Assembly (NCBI RefSeq): GCF_000816085.1
Contig: NZ_CP008747.1
Location: 310,001-374,000 of the forward strand
Length of the DNA stretch: 64,000 bases
Direction of reading: 5' to 3'
From: Staphylococcus hyicus
Lineage (GTDB): Bacteria > Bacillota > Bacilli > Staphylococcales > Staphylococcaceae
Below the pieces are notes generated by a model. That model saw nothing but the letters and a program-made list of their open reading frames with translations. It was not told the origin of the DNA and ran no database searches. Within the stretch, counting starts at the first letter, position 1; each line of letters opens with the position of its first letter. Of the stretch, positions 54,014 to 63,621 are shown in pieces. Both the position numbers and the translations under genes were made by a program.

Positions 54014-54494
54014 CTCGCTATGCTATCACAAATATGAAAACAAAATATGATATTTACATTTATTTAAGTTTGTTTATATTTATAATGCAAAAAAGTTTAA
54101 TTTAGTTTATTACGCTAAATATATTTTTTATAAAAAAGCGTACTTTATAGCAATGCTTTAACTCGATGCAGTCCCATAGTCAAGCATAGTTAGAAAAACG
54201 AAAGATTTTTCACATAGACAAATTAAAACCAATGTGTATATTTGTAAAAATACACACATTATGAAAATACATTCGATTTGAATCGTTAAGGATATGTTAA
54301 TGTATTATCTATTGTGATAATTAAAACTTATCATGTTGTACAATCTTGATTATATTTTGTATACTTTGTAACTAAAATAGCGCGAAGTTACAGTGACGTG
54401 CGCAAGTATATGATAGTTGTAAAATACTGATATGACAGTATTTATAAGCTATTATTGATATTTAATCGTCTAAATACCTATCCAATTTTATGAA
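54014..54494. other. Cap operon upstream region
   Basis: AT-rich, must hold the cap promoter (minus strand). One 8-bp hairpin AAATACTG/CAGTATTT at 54422-54443. No gene supported. Confidence 0.5.
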
Positions 54495-54527
54495 ACTTTT
54501 TATTTAAATTGAACTTAAATAAAAAGT
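54495..54527. repeat. Perfect 13-bp inverted repeat
   Basis: ACTTTTTATTTAA (54495-54507) and TTAAATAAAAAGT (54515-54527) around a 7-base loop, between hlb and the cap operon. It may be a second terminator of hlb or an operator of cap. Confidence 0.5.
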
Positions 54528-54645
54528 GCAAATAAGTAGTGAATAGGTAATTTACAGGAGGGGGTTAACTTTTTAGTTAGGAGTAGCTAAAATGCTTGTG
54601 GATGTTGGCATGACGGTAGTTAAAATGTCTACGTGTGAAAAAAAG

Positions 54646-54684
54646 ACTGATTGTTACGTGAATGCTGTTATTGTAACAATCAGT
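54646..54684 (-). terminator. Terminator of hlb
   Basis: Perfect 12-bp arms ACTGATTGTTAC and GTAACAATCAGT; on the minus strand the second arm is followed by seven T. Just downstream of the original hlb stop. Confidence 0.88.
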
Positions 54685-54698
54685 AAAATTTTGTAACG

Positions 54699-55658
54699 CT
54701 ATTGAGAATGAGATGCAACGACTGGGTAATGGTCGGAATAATCTTGATAACGATAGGTCTTGCCCCATGAGGTCACAGACCATTCGGGAGATTGTGAATG
54801 GATGACGGTATTATCCCATTTTTCAGGATGCGCATGCGCTTTTTCCACGAAGATATAATCCAAATATTATGGTTTTAAATCAGGATAATTGTACTTCGCA
54901 ATGCTATTCTTTTCTGTATCCCATGTATAGGGGTGACCTGAAAAAGAAGGTGGTGCGACATTTAATTGAGATAACATGTTGTGATATTCACTTGTATCTT
55001 TCATGACATTCATATCTCCACCAATGATGACCATTTCATTTTTAGGAATATGTTTTTGTCGGATGAACTGTTGTATTTCAGCCATTTGACTCGATCTCAC
55101 CGCCGCATCTTTAGGACGGGAACGTTCACTATTATCAGACTGAAGATGTGTGCCAATGATGTGATAAGGTTGACCATTTTTATTGATTTTAATATAAACA
55201 AATCCTTTTTTAGCCATTGCATCGGAGCCTCTACCTTGTGTATAGACATGTTGCTCTTGTTGCATGATTGGATAACGACTCAAAATGGCAACACCGCCAT
55301 TTGTTATTTTAGTATTTGGAATATTCCCATGTGCATCATCCCATGCTGAGCGATTTTCACCTAAAATGGGTGTTTGATAGGGATATGTGTCTTGAAGGTT
55401 TGCCTTTAATTGCGCAGAAGCTTTCTCATCGAATAATTCATTCAGTATCACCACCTCATTGTGTTGCATATAAGGGGCTTTAGCAATGAGATTAACACGT
55501 GCCATTTGTCCCCAATTTGGATATAAAGCACGAGGCATCAAATAAACGTTATGCGTCGCAATATGAAGGGGAGATTGTTGCGATGCACCTTGAACAGAAA
55601 AGAGTGGTATCGCTACAACCAAACACAACATCATAATCATGCGAAAGATTAACTTCAT
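54699..55658 (-). pseudogene. hlb: Beta-haemolysin (sphingomyelinase C) broken by one nonsense codon
   Basis: Secreted neutral sphingomyelinase: signal peptide to about residue 24, then the DNase-I-like fold with HNVYLMPRALYPNWGQ, the catalytic Glu in VILNELFDE, IIGTHLQSD and IIGGDMNVMKD. After YPDLKP a TAA (54867-54869) stops the frame at 263 residues. Reading on in the same frame gives 55 more residues, including SDHYPVVA with the catalytic His, and ends at TAG 54699-54701. So one CAA-to-TAA type change truncates an otherwise normal protein. Without that His the product should be inactive. The terminator at 54646 is intact. Confidence 0.92.
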
Positions 55659-55792
55659 TATTTATCACTCCTCTAAGTATGATGTACGACTTAAATCAAC
55701 ATATCAAAGGAGTTTGAAGCCATTGTTAATTTAACTGAAATTATAAAAAACTTTAAAATTAGCTTAAGAAAATAATTGGAATTAAAAATCTA

Positions 55793-55875
55793 TGGTATGA
55801 TGTATCTAGTCAAACATGGATCATTACCATCCATAAAAGTCCTACATCTGTGCTGGTGTAGGGCTTTTTCTTTGT
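55793..55875 (+). ncRNA. Candidate small RNA with two hairpins
   Basis: An extended -10 element TGGTATGAT (55793-55801) is followed by ~70 bases containing ATGGAT/ATCCAT (55816-55834) and a terminator AGTCCTACA/TGTAGGGCT (55838-55865) with five T. There is no ORF upstream on this strand whose end it could serve; hlb runs the other way. The predicted transcript is 55808 to about 55870. Expression is not shown. Confidence 0.5.
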
Positions 55876-56045
55876 ATCGTTATCAAGGCTGTAGTTATGC
55901 TTCTAATTTGAGTAAAACATTCGTAGATGATATAGGAGTAGAGGTGTGAAAGTAAATCGTCTATGCATCATATTGTTTTTATAAGACGCTTCATTACTTT
56001 TTCGGTATAATAAAAACATTATAAAGAGAAGATGAGGTGAATGAG

Positions 56046-57536
56046 ATGCAATTGATATTTGATCCAAGCATAAATATTTTTTACCGCTTGTTTCTAGGCT
56101 CGTTTTTTGTCATAAACTTAGTGTTAGCATTTTTCATTATTTTTATGGAAAGAGACCGTCGAGAAGCCACATCTACGTGGGCATGGTTGTTATTATTATT
56201 CGTCGTGCCAGTGCTAGGGTTTTTCCTATACTTATTCTTTGGACGTGCAGTGAAATTAAAAAGCAGTAGTAAAGAATCGTCAGGTGAAATTGAAGATGCA
56301 CGTGCACGTGTGAAAAATCAAAAAGAACAATTTGAAAACCATACCTTTCAAACAAGCAACCCTGTAGTAGAAAAACAGGCGGACCTTGTTCAAATGATGC
56401 TTACACGCGACGCATCATTTTTAAGTGAAAATAATCATGTTCATATTTATACAGATGGACATGCGCTATTTGATCGTGTAAAAAAAGATTTGCGTGAAGC
56501 GAAACATTACATTCATATGGAATTTTACATTCTTAATCTAGATGGGTTAGGTACGGAAATACTTGAGATTTTAAAAGAAAAAGCACGTGAAGGACTAGAA
56601 GTAAAACTGTTGTACGACGCAGTAGGGTCTAAACAGTTGCGTAAAGGTAAAATGAAAGGCCTATATGAAGCCGGGGTATCTATTGAAGCTTTCTTTCATG
56701 CAAAGATTATTCCGTTTATTAACTTCCGTGTAAATAATCGGAACCATCGTAAAAATCTTATTATCGATGGCGATATCGGGTATGTCGGTGGTTTCAACAT
56801 AGGTGATGAATATTTAGGATTGGATGAAAAGTTAGGCTACTGGCGTGACACACATTTACGCATTCAAGGCGATGGTGTCGATGCTTTACAATTAAGTTTT
56901 ATACACGATTGGAATTCCCAAGTTGAGGAAGACAGACAATTGGATTATGATCAACGTTATTTTCCTAAAAACGCACGTAAAGATGGCCATGTTGCCATGC
57001 AACTAGGGTTAAGCGGTCCGAATAATGATTGGCATCAGCTTGAATTTGCTTATATGAAAATGATCATGAACGCGAAAAAGTCGATTTACATCCATACGCC
57101 TTATTTTGTTCCGGAAATCGGGTTTGTGAATGCATTGCGTATTGCAGCGAAGTCTGGTGTGGATGTGCATCTTATCGTACCGAACAAACCAGACCAACCG
57201 TTTGTGCACTGGGCAACACTAACGACGGTTGCACAGCTCATGTACGATGGTGTAAATGTTTATACTTATGAAAAAGGATTCATCCATTCAAAAATGATGA
57301 TTATCGATGGTGAAGTAGCATCAGTAGGATCTGCGAATATGGATCAGCGTAGTTTTCAATTGAATTTTGAGGTGAACGCCTTGATTTATAATAAAGCGAT
57401 TGCACAAAAACTTATCCATGCCTTTGAACGTGATGTGGAAGATTCGAAAAAATTGACGCCAGAGCGCTACGAATCTCGCTCAAATTGGGTGAAGTTCAAA
57501 CAATCTATCGCCAAACTTGTCTCACCAATTTTATAA
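56046..57536 (+). CDS. cls: Cardiolipin synthase
   Basis: Membrane phospholipase-D-type enzyme of 496 residues joining two phosphatidylglycerols. Two N-terminal helices, then two HKD motifs: NHRKNLIIDG with GYVGGFNIGDEY, and HSKMMIIDG with ASVGSANMDQRSF. The ATG at 56046 has GAGGTGA upstream; the frame also includes a GTG at 56037. Full length for staphylococcal Cls (two paralogues exist in the genus, so cls1/cls2 is not decided). It ends at a clear hairpin. Confidence 0.94.
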   Translation: MQLIFDPSINIFYRLFLGSFFVINLVLAFFIIFMERDRREATSTWAWLLLLFVVPVLGFFLYLFFGRAVKLKSSSKESSGEIEDARARVKNQKEQFENHTFQTSNPVVEKQADLVQMMLTRDASFLSENNHVHIYTDGHALFDRVKKDLREAKHYIHMEFYILNLDGLGTEILEILKEKAREGLEVKLLYDAVGSKQLRKGKMKGLYEAGVSIEAFFHAKIIPFINFRVNNRNHRKNLIIDGDIGYVGGFNIGDEYLGLDEKLGYWRDTHLRIQGDGVDALQLSFIHDWNSQVEEDRQLDYDQRYFPKNARKDGHVAMQLGLSGPNNDWHQLEFAYMKMIMNAKKSIYIHTPYFVPEIGFVNALRIAAKSGVDVHLIVPNKPDQPFVHWATLTTVAQLMYDGVNVYTYEKGFIHSKMMIIDGEVASVGSANMDQRSFQLNFEVNALIYNKAIAQKLIHAFERDVEDSKKLTPERYESRSNWVKFKQSIAKLVSPIL

Positions 57537-57545
57537 AAGATATGG

Positions 57546-57577
57546 AAAAAGCACTGGCAGGGTTCAGTGCTTTTTTC
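57546..57577 (+). terminator. Terminator after cls
   Basis: Arms AAAAAGCACTG and CAGTGCTTTTT around an 8-base loop. Confidence 0.88.
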
Positions 57578-57721
57578 ATTTAGAAGGTGAGCATTGCGAT
57601 AAGAATACTTTTGTATAATAGTAAAAATATAGACGTTTTTTATATTATTAATAAAAATTTTTAAATGTAGCTTTCGTCACACTCCAAAGTGGGAATACTG
57701 AAAAAGAAAAGGAGGCAGCTT

Positions 57722-58153
57722 ATGCATATACTAGATATTAACAAAAATTATCGTATTCGATTTGAAGATGCAGTGTACATCGATAAAAACAACGAAACGA
57801 TAGCTTATGAAACATTGCATAAAGTAGGGAATTCTAAAGATAAATGCTATGTGGTTTTAAACTATATTAAAATTTTATCTGGTAAGTCTGATGAATTTGA
57901 AACAGAATGTTTAAGTAAAGATTCTGGCATGGAGGATTTGGAAGGCTTTCATTCATATTATTTTCTAAAACCAATTGGCAAGGTTGACCATTATTTAGTG
58001 GTAACTGTGTGGAAAGATGCCCATTTTTTCGATAATTGGATTCAATCCAAAAAATATCTTAAAGCTTTTAATGAAATCGTTGAATGTGATATCGTTAACC
58101 GACAACTTACTTATCGCATTTCATTTTATGATCAACATTTTAAACGGTCTTAG
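57722..58153 (+). CDS. ABM-domain protein, TRAP/IsdG-like
   Basis: 143 residues with an antibiotic-biosynthesis-monooxygenase-type ferredoxin fold (about residues 45-125): YVVLNYIKILSGKSDEFE, FHSYYFLKPIG, then VTVWKDAHFFDNWIQS. The layout resembles staphylococcal TRAP and IsdG families more than other ABM proteins, but neither the haem-binding set nor TRAP's histidines is clear. AGGAGG lies before ATG 57722; the upstream extension in frame is not used. Function unknown. Confidence 0.7.
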   Translation: MHILDINKNYRIRFEDAVYIDKNNETIAYETLHKVGNSKDKCYVVLNYIKILSGKSDEFETECLSKDSGMEDLEGFHSYYFLKPIGKVDHYLVVTVWKDAHFFDNWIQSKKYLKAFNEIVECDIVNRQLTYRISFYDQHFKRS

Positions 58154-58746
58154 TACGCCTTAAAGGTTTTTGACAACCTAAAATAATTCAAAATAATATA
58201 TTATTATAGATGATAATCCTGCAAAATCAAATTAAGTATAATTGAAAAGTATTGAATGTATAAAGATGATGTATTACTATTCGATTCTTTAGCTTGTATA
58301 TCAATAGCGTGCGATATGTGAGATTTGGAAAGGATTGGTATGGCTTACAGTCAACGAAGATTTATAGAAAACAATAACAAATGTATATGACAAAGAAAAG
58401 AGAAAGTTCGCATAACTATACGTCGAAATTCTCATAGAAACAATAGAAGAGATTGGTAGTTACAGAAGTGAAGTAATAAATAATATTTTGCAGGGGTTTT
58501 ATAATAATGTCATCCATAGACGTGACGTGTTTTAGTGAACACGTCATTTTTGAGTCGTGAACTTGAAAGATAAATCTAATCTTGTCGTTCGATGTATAGG
58601 TGCATGGACGATTAATCAATGTTATCCATTGACGCGGATACTTTTTGTTGTATTGATAATCATTTCTATTTTTTGTAGGAAGAAGTATATGATGAATAAC
58701 TACATACGTTATATCTTTCTGAATCATTACGTTTTAACATAATCAA
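58154..58746. other. Gene-free region with an orphan terminator
   Basis: No coding frame with a ribosome site. A perfect hairpin TGACGTGTT/AACACGTCA (58523-58546) with five T points rightwards, but there is no gene end near it, so an RNA may end here. No matching promoter with good spacing was found. Confidence 0.5.
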
Positions 58747-58775
58747 ACCACCACATGCGTATGTGGTGGTTTTTG
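58747..58775. terminator. Terminator of the two-component operon
   Basis: Perfect arms ACCACCACAT and ATGTGGTGGT with a four-base loop and T-rich flanks, just downstream of the histidine kinase gene. Confidence 0.8.
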
Positions 58776-58789
58776 ATTATTTATACATT

Positions 58790-60274
58790 TCATTTATTTT
58801 CATGATCTTGTGTTAATGTTGGTAGATAAATTTTGAAATGTGCCCCTTTATCTGAAGGTACGAGTGTCAACTCGCCTTGATGGAATTCTACGGCATCACG
58901 AATGATTGATAGACCAAGTCCATGTTCACCTTTATCTTTTTTAGAGGTATATGATTTTTTAATTAAGTCATCAAGTTTGTAACTTGGTAACCCTTTACCA
59001 TTATCTTTATAGTCTATAAATAAATCTTTGGCATCTAATTTAAATGAAATGGTGATGTCAGGATTGATAGCATTATGATCAAGACTATTGTTAATTAAAT
59101 TGAATAACATGCGTTCAAAGTAGAGTTTATTTCCGTAAAACGTAGTTTCAGGTGGGAAATCAAAATCTATTTTAATTTTGTCAAAACCGATTGTAGATTT
59201 TACACGTTCAACTGTACTTTGTATTTCAAAACTTTCGCGATGATATTCCATTTGTTCGGTTTCGTATTTAAATTGTGCACTTAAATTATCAATGACTTCC
59301 CTAATATAGTCTGCTTTTTCAGATATCAATTTTAAATGTTGCTGATCCATTTCCGTTGCACCACGAACAAGCTTAGAAAAGCCGTAAATCGATGTAAGTG
59401 GTGATTTTAAATCGTGTGAAATTTGAGAAATCCATTTCGTTTTGTAATATTGAATTTGATCGTGATAAAAGCGATCTTTTACCAGCTGCTTATTTAACGT
59501 AAATATCGCATCGTCAAGTTCTTGGTAAGTTTTTCGTGTATGTTCACGATTTTTAATTCGCGCATCAGGTTGATGTAAGCGGCCGACACTTAAATTTTTA
59601 ATCCATTTTGAATAGAAGAAGAGTGGCTGTGAAATTCGACGTGAAATCATCCACGAAATGATTAAAATCGATATAATGTTAGCAAGAATAATTGCAATCC
59701 AACTTAAATATATCGTATTTGTATATTGCTTAATCACAGTTGTATCTGTGCGATCAATACCGCTGTTTTCATAAAATGTTAAATTTCCATTCGAAATATT
59801 GAATTCATATGGATTTAATCCATTAGATCGAATACTTTCAAGTAACATATGGACATCAATATCTTTGCCATTTTTTATTACTGGGTTTTCACCTTTACGG
59901 TAAATATAAACAAAGTAATAATGTTCTGCACCATATTTATACCGAATTGAATGTGATTGGTATGCGTTTTTTATTAAACGTGATTTGATGTTTCCTTTGA
60001 CATTATGCGGATACACAACGTCCCCGTTTAGTTTTGTCACAAAGACATCCGCTTTATTTTGTTCAGCGAGTTCTAAAATAGGCATGGGTACTTCAACACG
60101 TTTAGGTGAATAGGGCGGATAAAGCTCCAATTCAATATTGTCTAATTTATTAATATGTGACGGCTTTGTTGCTAAATATGTGAATAATATAAACCCAACA
60201 AGTGTCAGTAACGTTGTTATAAAAAAGTATAACGACATGTACTTCGCAAATTTAATAATAAAGCGCTTATTCAT
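58790..60274 (-). CDS. Sensor histidine kinase
   Basis: 494 residues. Helix 1 at about 13-33, an outer domain of ~155 residues, helix 2 near 190-212, a HAMP-like linker, the dimerisation box SQISHDLKSPLTSIYGF with the phospho-His, and an ATPase domain with FNLINNSLDHN, DNGKGLPSY and GEHGLGLSI. Signal unknown. I could not match it to a named S. aureus system; PhoR-, ArlS- and HssS-type assignments do not fit clearly. It overlaps the response-regulator gene by eight bases. Confidence 0.88.
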   Translation of the reverse strand: MNKRFIIKFAKYMSLYFFITTLLTLVGFILFTYLATKPSHINKLDNIELELYPPYSPKRVEVPMPILELAEQNKADVFVTKLNGDVVYPHNVKGNIKSRLIKNAYQSHSIRYKYGAEHYYFVYIYRKGENPVIKNGKDIDVHMLLESIRSNGLNPYEFNISNGNLTFYENSGIDRTDTTVIKQYTNTIYLSWIAIILANIISILIISWMISRRISQPLFFYSKWIKNLSVGRLHQPDARIKNREHTRKTYQELDDAIFTLNKQLVKDRFYHDQIQYYKTKWISQISHDLKSPLTSIYGFSKLVRGATEMDQQHLKLISEKADYIREVIDNLSAQFKYETEQMEYHRESFEIQSTVERVKSTIGFDKIKIDFDFPPETTFYGNKLYFERMLFNLINNSLDHNAINPDITISFKLDAKDLFIDYKDNGKGLPSYKLDDLIKKSYTSKKDKGEHGLGLSIIRDAVEFHQGELTLVPSDKGAHFKIYLPTLTQDHENK

Positions 60275-60944
60275 TCAATTGACCTCGGTAAATATAGCCC
60301 TTACCACGTGCAGTTTGAATGAGTTCAGGTGTATTAGGTGTTAATTCCACTTTTTTACGTAATGTACGAATATGTACCATTAATGTGTTGTCATCGACAC
60401 CTGTTTCATAACCCCATACTTGTGCATATAATTGTTCTTTACTTAAAATGCGATTTGGATTACTGATGAAGTATTCTAATAAATCATATTCACGTGCTGT
60501 TAAATTCGCGGGCTCATCTTGAATCCAAACTTCAGCTGTACGGAAGTTCACTTTGAGATGTTTGAATTGATAGATGTAATCGCGTTTTGGTTTTAAATGG
60601 ATTTTAACACGGTAAGCAAGTTCCATTGGATCGAATGGTTTTTTGATATAATCGACAGCACCTTCTTCAAAACCACGATATACATCATAGCTTGTATCTT
60701 TAGCTGTTACGATTAACACTTTTGTTTGTGTTTGATCGACTTCGTTTAATAATTCATAACCACTTTCAGAATGTAAGTTTAAATCTAATAAAATCACATC
60801 GTAAGTATGTGATTGCAAATATTTAAGCGCTTCATTAAACGTACTCGCACAATCAGCCTCACCAATGTGTTGAGAGGTGAGTGACAAATGGATCAATGCT
60901 TGTATATCTAGGTCGTCTTCAATTATTAAAATTTTGTTGCTCAT
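60267..60944 (-). CDS. OmpR/PhoB-family response regulator
   Basis: 225 residues. Receiver domain with the acidic pocket IIEDD, phospho-Asp in VILLDLNLHSESGYE and the conserved Lys in YIKKPFDP. A winged-helix effector follows (LTAREYDLLEYF, SKEQLYAQVWG, and the wing ending ARGKGYIY). The ATG at 60944 has GAGGTG upstream; the in-frame extension of ten codons lacks one. Partner of the kinase encoded next. Targets unknown. Confidence 0.92.
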   Translation of the reverse strand: MSNKILIIEDDLDIQALIHLSLTSQHIGEADCASTFNEALKYLQSHTYDVILLDLNLHSESGYELLNEVDQTQTKVLIVTAKDTSYDVYRGFEEGAVDYIKKPFDPMELAYRVKIHLKPKRDYIYQFKHLKVNFRTAEVWIQDEPANLTAREYDLLEYFISNPNRILSKEQLYAQVWGYETGVDDNTLMVHIRTLRKKVELTPNTPELIQTARGKGYIYRGQLNE

Positions 60945-61158
60945 GTTTGCACCTCTTTTTTTTCTCTTTATCACTCATTTAAGCACATTTCTTACTATTA
61001 AGGTAGCTATAAATCTATTAATAATCTAATCTTTTGAATGAAATGTCAAGAGGACGGGGGTTTTTATGTTTGTTTAAAAATATTTTTTGTGCTTTTGCTT
61101 TTATTTGTAAGGGATAAGGTGTATCATTTTATTATCCAAAAATAGTAATGGTGATTTT

Positions 61159-62172
61159 ATGAAAATTAATCGAAAAATTGAAAATGCAGGCCCTTATTTA
61201 GGTGTTGTTTTGTTATTACATATCCTTGGTTTTAGTAGTTTAATTTTTAGTGGATGGCAACATCCAGTATTAATAGGCATGGGATTTATTGCCTATACTT
61301 TAGGTTTAAGACATGCGTTTGATGCTGACCACATTGCAGCGATAGATAATACGGTTCGGAAATTATTAGAGCAAAAAGAAAGTCCCACTGGTGTTGGATT
61401 TTACTTTTCACTAGGACATTCTTCGGTTGTATTTTTAATGGCAATCTTACTAGGTGTTGCTGTCAATTGGGCAAAAGCACATTTACCAACATTTCAAGAC
61501 ACTGGTGGTTTGATTGGGACGCTAGTGTCAGGGGTCTTTTTAATTATTATAGGTGTGATGAACTTAATCATATTAATTCAGCTCATTCAATTGTTTAAAA
61601 AAGTACGTCGTGAACATATTACGTCGTTTCAATTAAATGCGTTGTTAGATTCTAGAGGACTAATCATTCACCTCGTCAAACCTTTTTTTAAATTTATATC
61701 CAAAAGTTGGCACGTATATCCATTAGGGTTTTTATTTGGTTTAGGGTTTGACACAGCAAGTGAAGTATCCTTTTTAGCGTTGTCAGCAGGTGCAGCACAA
61801 CAGACATTGCCATTAATCGGTATTATTGCTTTACCGGTTTTATTTGCAGCAGGAATGAGTTTATTAGATACGTTAGACGGAATCGTAATGACTGAAGCGT
61901 ATCATTGGGCTTTCGAAACGCCAATGCGAAAAATTTATTACAATATTACGATTACTTCCATATCGGTAATTGCGGCTTTATTTATTGGCCTATTAGAAAT
62001 CATACAGCTTATAGGAGAGCAACGCCATTGGTCTACAGGCTTTGGCGGTTGGATAACACAGCTGGATATCGGATGGTTAGGTTATGCCTTAGTCATTGTG
62101 TTTATTTTGGCATGGCTCCTTTCTGTGACAATTTGGAAAGTATTTAAAATGGAAAAATGGCCAATTAATTAA
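61159..62172 (+). CDS. nixA: Nickel/cobalt transporter, NiCoT family (NixA-like)
   Basis: Membrane permease of 337 residues with eight predicted helices. The nickel signature RHAFDADHIAAIDNTVR lies in helix 2, followed by SLGHSSVV and the second family motif LGFDTASEV. It imports Ni2+ (for urease) or Co2+ from the medium. Single gene. S. aureus NixA is the nearest named relative. Confidence 0.92.
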   Translation: MKINRKIENAGPYLGVVLLLHILGFSSLIFSGWQHPVLIGMGFIAYTLGLRHAFDADHIAAIDNTVRKLLEQKESPTGVGFYFSLGHSSVVFLMAILLGVAVNWAKAHLPTFQDTGGLIGTLVSGVFLIIIGVMNLIILIQLIQLFKKVRREHITSFQLNALLDSRGLIIHLVKPFFKFISKSWHVYPLGFLFGLGFDTASEVSFLALSAGAAQQTLPLIGIIALPVLFAAGMSLLDTLDGIVMTEAYHWAFETPMRKIYYNITITSISVIAALFIGLLEIIQLIGEQRHWSTGFGGWITQLDIGWLGYALVIVFILAWLLSVTIWKVFKMEKWPIN

Positions 62173-62240
62173 GTGTGTATAGTATATGGAACTTTATATT
62201 TTAACAGTTCAATAAGCGGATGCGATGTCACGTTACAGAT

Positions 62241-62303
62241 GATATACTTTTAACGTCGCCTATCTCTCAGGCGTCAATTTGACGTAGAGAGGAGGTGCAT
62301 TCT
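62241..62303 (+). promoter_or_regulatory. Fst-type toxin promoter and SD-masking leader
   Basis: An extended -10 TGATATACT at 62240-62248 starts the toxin mRNA. The leader folds: CCTATCTCTC (62259-62268) can pair with GAGAGGAGG (62287-62295), which contains the ribosome site, and CGTCAA (62272-62277) pairs with TTGACG (62279-62284). This mirrors the stem-loop that blocks translation in known Fst mRNAs. Confidence 0.65.
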
Positions 62304-62405
62304 ATGTTAGATATCCTTGTTCACATCACGACCACGATCATCAGTGGTTGTATTGTTGCGCTATTTGCGCATTGGCTACGCATGCGTGGCAATAAGCATA
62401 AATAG
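62304..62405 (+). CDS. Fst-family type I toxin (small membrane peptide)
   Basis: 33-residue hydrophobic peptide beginning MLDILVHITTTIISGCI, then LFAHWLRMRG and a Lys/His tail. This is the Fst/Ldr-like pattern: short N-terminus, one helix, Trp-Leu-Arg and charged end. It is too short for ordinary ORF lists. AGGAGGTG precedes the ATG. It damages the membrane when made. An antisense RNA promoter and a shared bidirectional terminator complete a type I toxin-antitoxin locus. Confidence 0.88.
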   Translation: MLDILVHITTTIISGCIVALFAHWLRMRGNKHK

Positions 62406-62424
62406 GCGATATTAGCCAACACCA

Positions 62425-62520
62425 AAAATCCCCTCACTACGGCCATAGTGAGGGGATTGGTGCTTCTATATTAGAATCCTTGTTAATAAGATTATAACAC
62501 CAATACATAGAAAAATGCAA
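62425..62520 (-). ncRNA. Fst-type antitoxin RNA
   Basis: On the minus strand, TTGCAT (62515-62520) and TATAAT (62491-62496) are 18 bp apart, giving a transcript from about 62484 leftwards. It ends at the bidirectional hairpin whose arms AATCCCCTCACTA and TAGTGAGGGGATT lie at 62428-62457. It would be complementary to the 3' end of the toxin mRNA, as RNA II is in the par/Fst system. Confidence 0.7.
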
Positions 62521-62572
62521 AAGGCGATGTCTTTACCTCTGAGTTTCCTAAGGTAATGAGGGGAATTGATCC

Positions 62573-62845
62573 TTAAGTCATTTTTATTTGATGTATATAC
62601 GTATACGGTTTTGGGGTACCACCATTTTGTGTAATATTGTTGTTTAACAATTCAATGAGTGATTGTAAACGTTTATAAAATAAAGTTTCATTCATATGGC
62701 TCATGTTCATATTCAAAATATCGCGTGCTTCTTTAGGGCTTGTCTCTAATTGAGTAGCTAGCGCTTCTAAACTCAAAGTGGCGTCTTCAAAATGCGCATG
62801 CAACTCATGTCGTGTCGTTTGAAGCTGTAATTCAGTCAGTAACAT
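62573..62845 (-). CDS. DUF2316-family small protein
   Basis: 90 residues, helical, with LSLEALATQLETSPKEARDIL that looks like a helix-turn-helix and a C-terminal segment GGTPKPYTYI. The pattern agrees with DUF2316 proteins of lactobacilli and staphylococci. Function unknown; a DNA-binding role is possible. AAGGTATCATC stands before the ATG. Confidence 0.78.
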   Translation of the reverse strand: MLLTELQLQTTRHELHAHFEDATLSLEALATQLETSPKEARDILNMNMSHMNETLFYKRLQSLIELLNNNITQNGGTPKPYTYIHQIKMT

Positions 62846-63102
62846 GATGATACCTTCTTTCTAATGTGGATTGAATATGTCTATGTATGTATCATATGAA
62901 TGTTGTACGATTGCGTCAATTAGGGAAAACACGTATTTTAGACTGACGGTATGTCTTGGGGTAGTGTTCGGTTAGACTGCCCTAACTAAAATTAAATGCG
63001 AAATGATAAAATTCGAACCACCTGTACCGAAAATTTTTGTATTTTTCTAACAATTAAGGGTATATTTGTATTTAATAGGGTGCGTCGAAAGGTGGTGAAC
63101 CG

Positions 63103-63507
63103 ATGCAACGAAAACAATTAGAACCGTTTAAAAATCGAAAGGTAATCGTAACAGGTGTGATAACTGCTGTCGACCGTAAGAATAAATTAGATTTGGCTGC
63201 GCCATGGAAACGGAATGTGAAAATTTTATTGAAAGATGTCTCTGTATCAGGCATACACGTAGATCATATCTGGTTGTATGAACGTGAACGGTACTTTGAA
63301 CGATGTCAAAACATGATTGGCGACGAGGTAAAATTTAAAGCGAAAGTCGTACCATACGTGAAAGTACGAAACGGCATTTATATAGAAAATTATGGCTTAG
63401 AACGTCGGACGAGTATTGTACCACGTGCGGTGTATGAGCATCGGAATGAAGAATATGACGAACAATTTTATGAGCTGGATAAACCTTTTAAAGAAGTGAT
63501 GGATTGA
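63103..63507 (+). CDS. Conserved hypothetical protein, possible OB-fold
   Basis: 134 residues, beta-rich with many basic residues. KVIVTGVITAVDRKN and DEVKFKAKVVPYVKV look like strands of an oligonucleotide-binding barrel, and the C-terminus is acidic. GAAAGGTGGTGAACCG precedes the ATG. I do not recognise a named family. It is separated from the DedA gene by about 115 bp. Confidence 0.7.
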   Translation: MQRKQLEPFKNRKVIVTGVITAVDRKNKLDLAAPWKRNVKILLKDVSVSGIHVDHIWLYERERYFERCQNMIGDEVKFKAKVVPYVKVRNGIYIENYGLERRTSIVPRAVYEHRNEEYDEQFYELDKPFKEVMD

Positions 63508-63621
63508 AAAAATTCGTAAGTATATTGGAATGTTAAAAGGTAACCTAAAGATTCATTTATGGTAAAATGGGTAAGTAAAATTTATAATGAACGATATTCT
63601 CATAGTAAACAGGTGAAAATC

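Noticed and set aside
54699..54866. Frameshift in hlb
   Set aside because: Careful reading shows the downstream part continues in the same frame; only a nonsense codon separates them.
58416..58727. 103-residue minus-strand open frame
   Set aside because: No ribosome site, and it crosses a perfect terminator hairpin.
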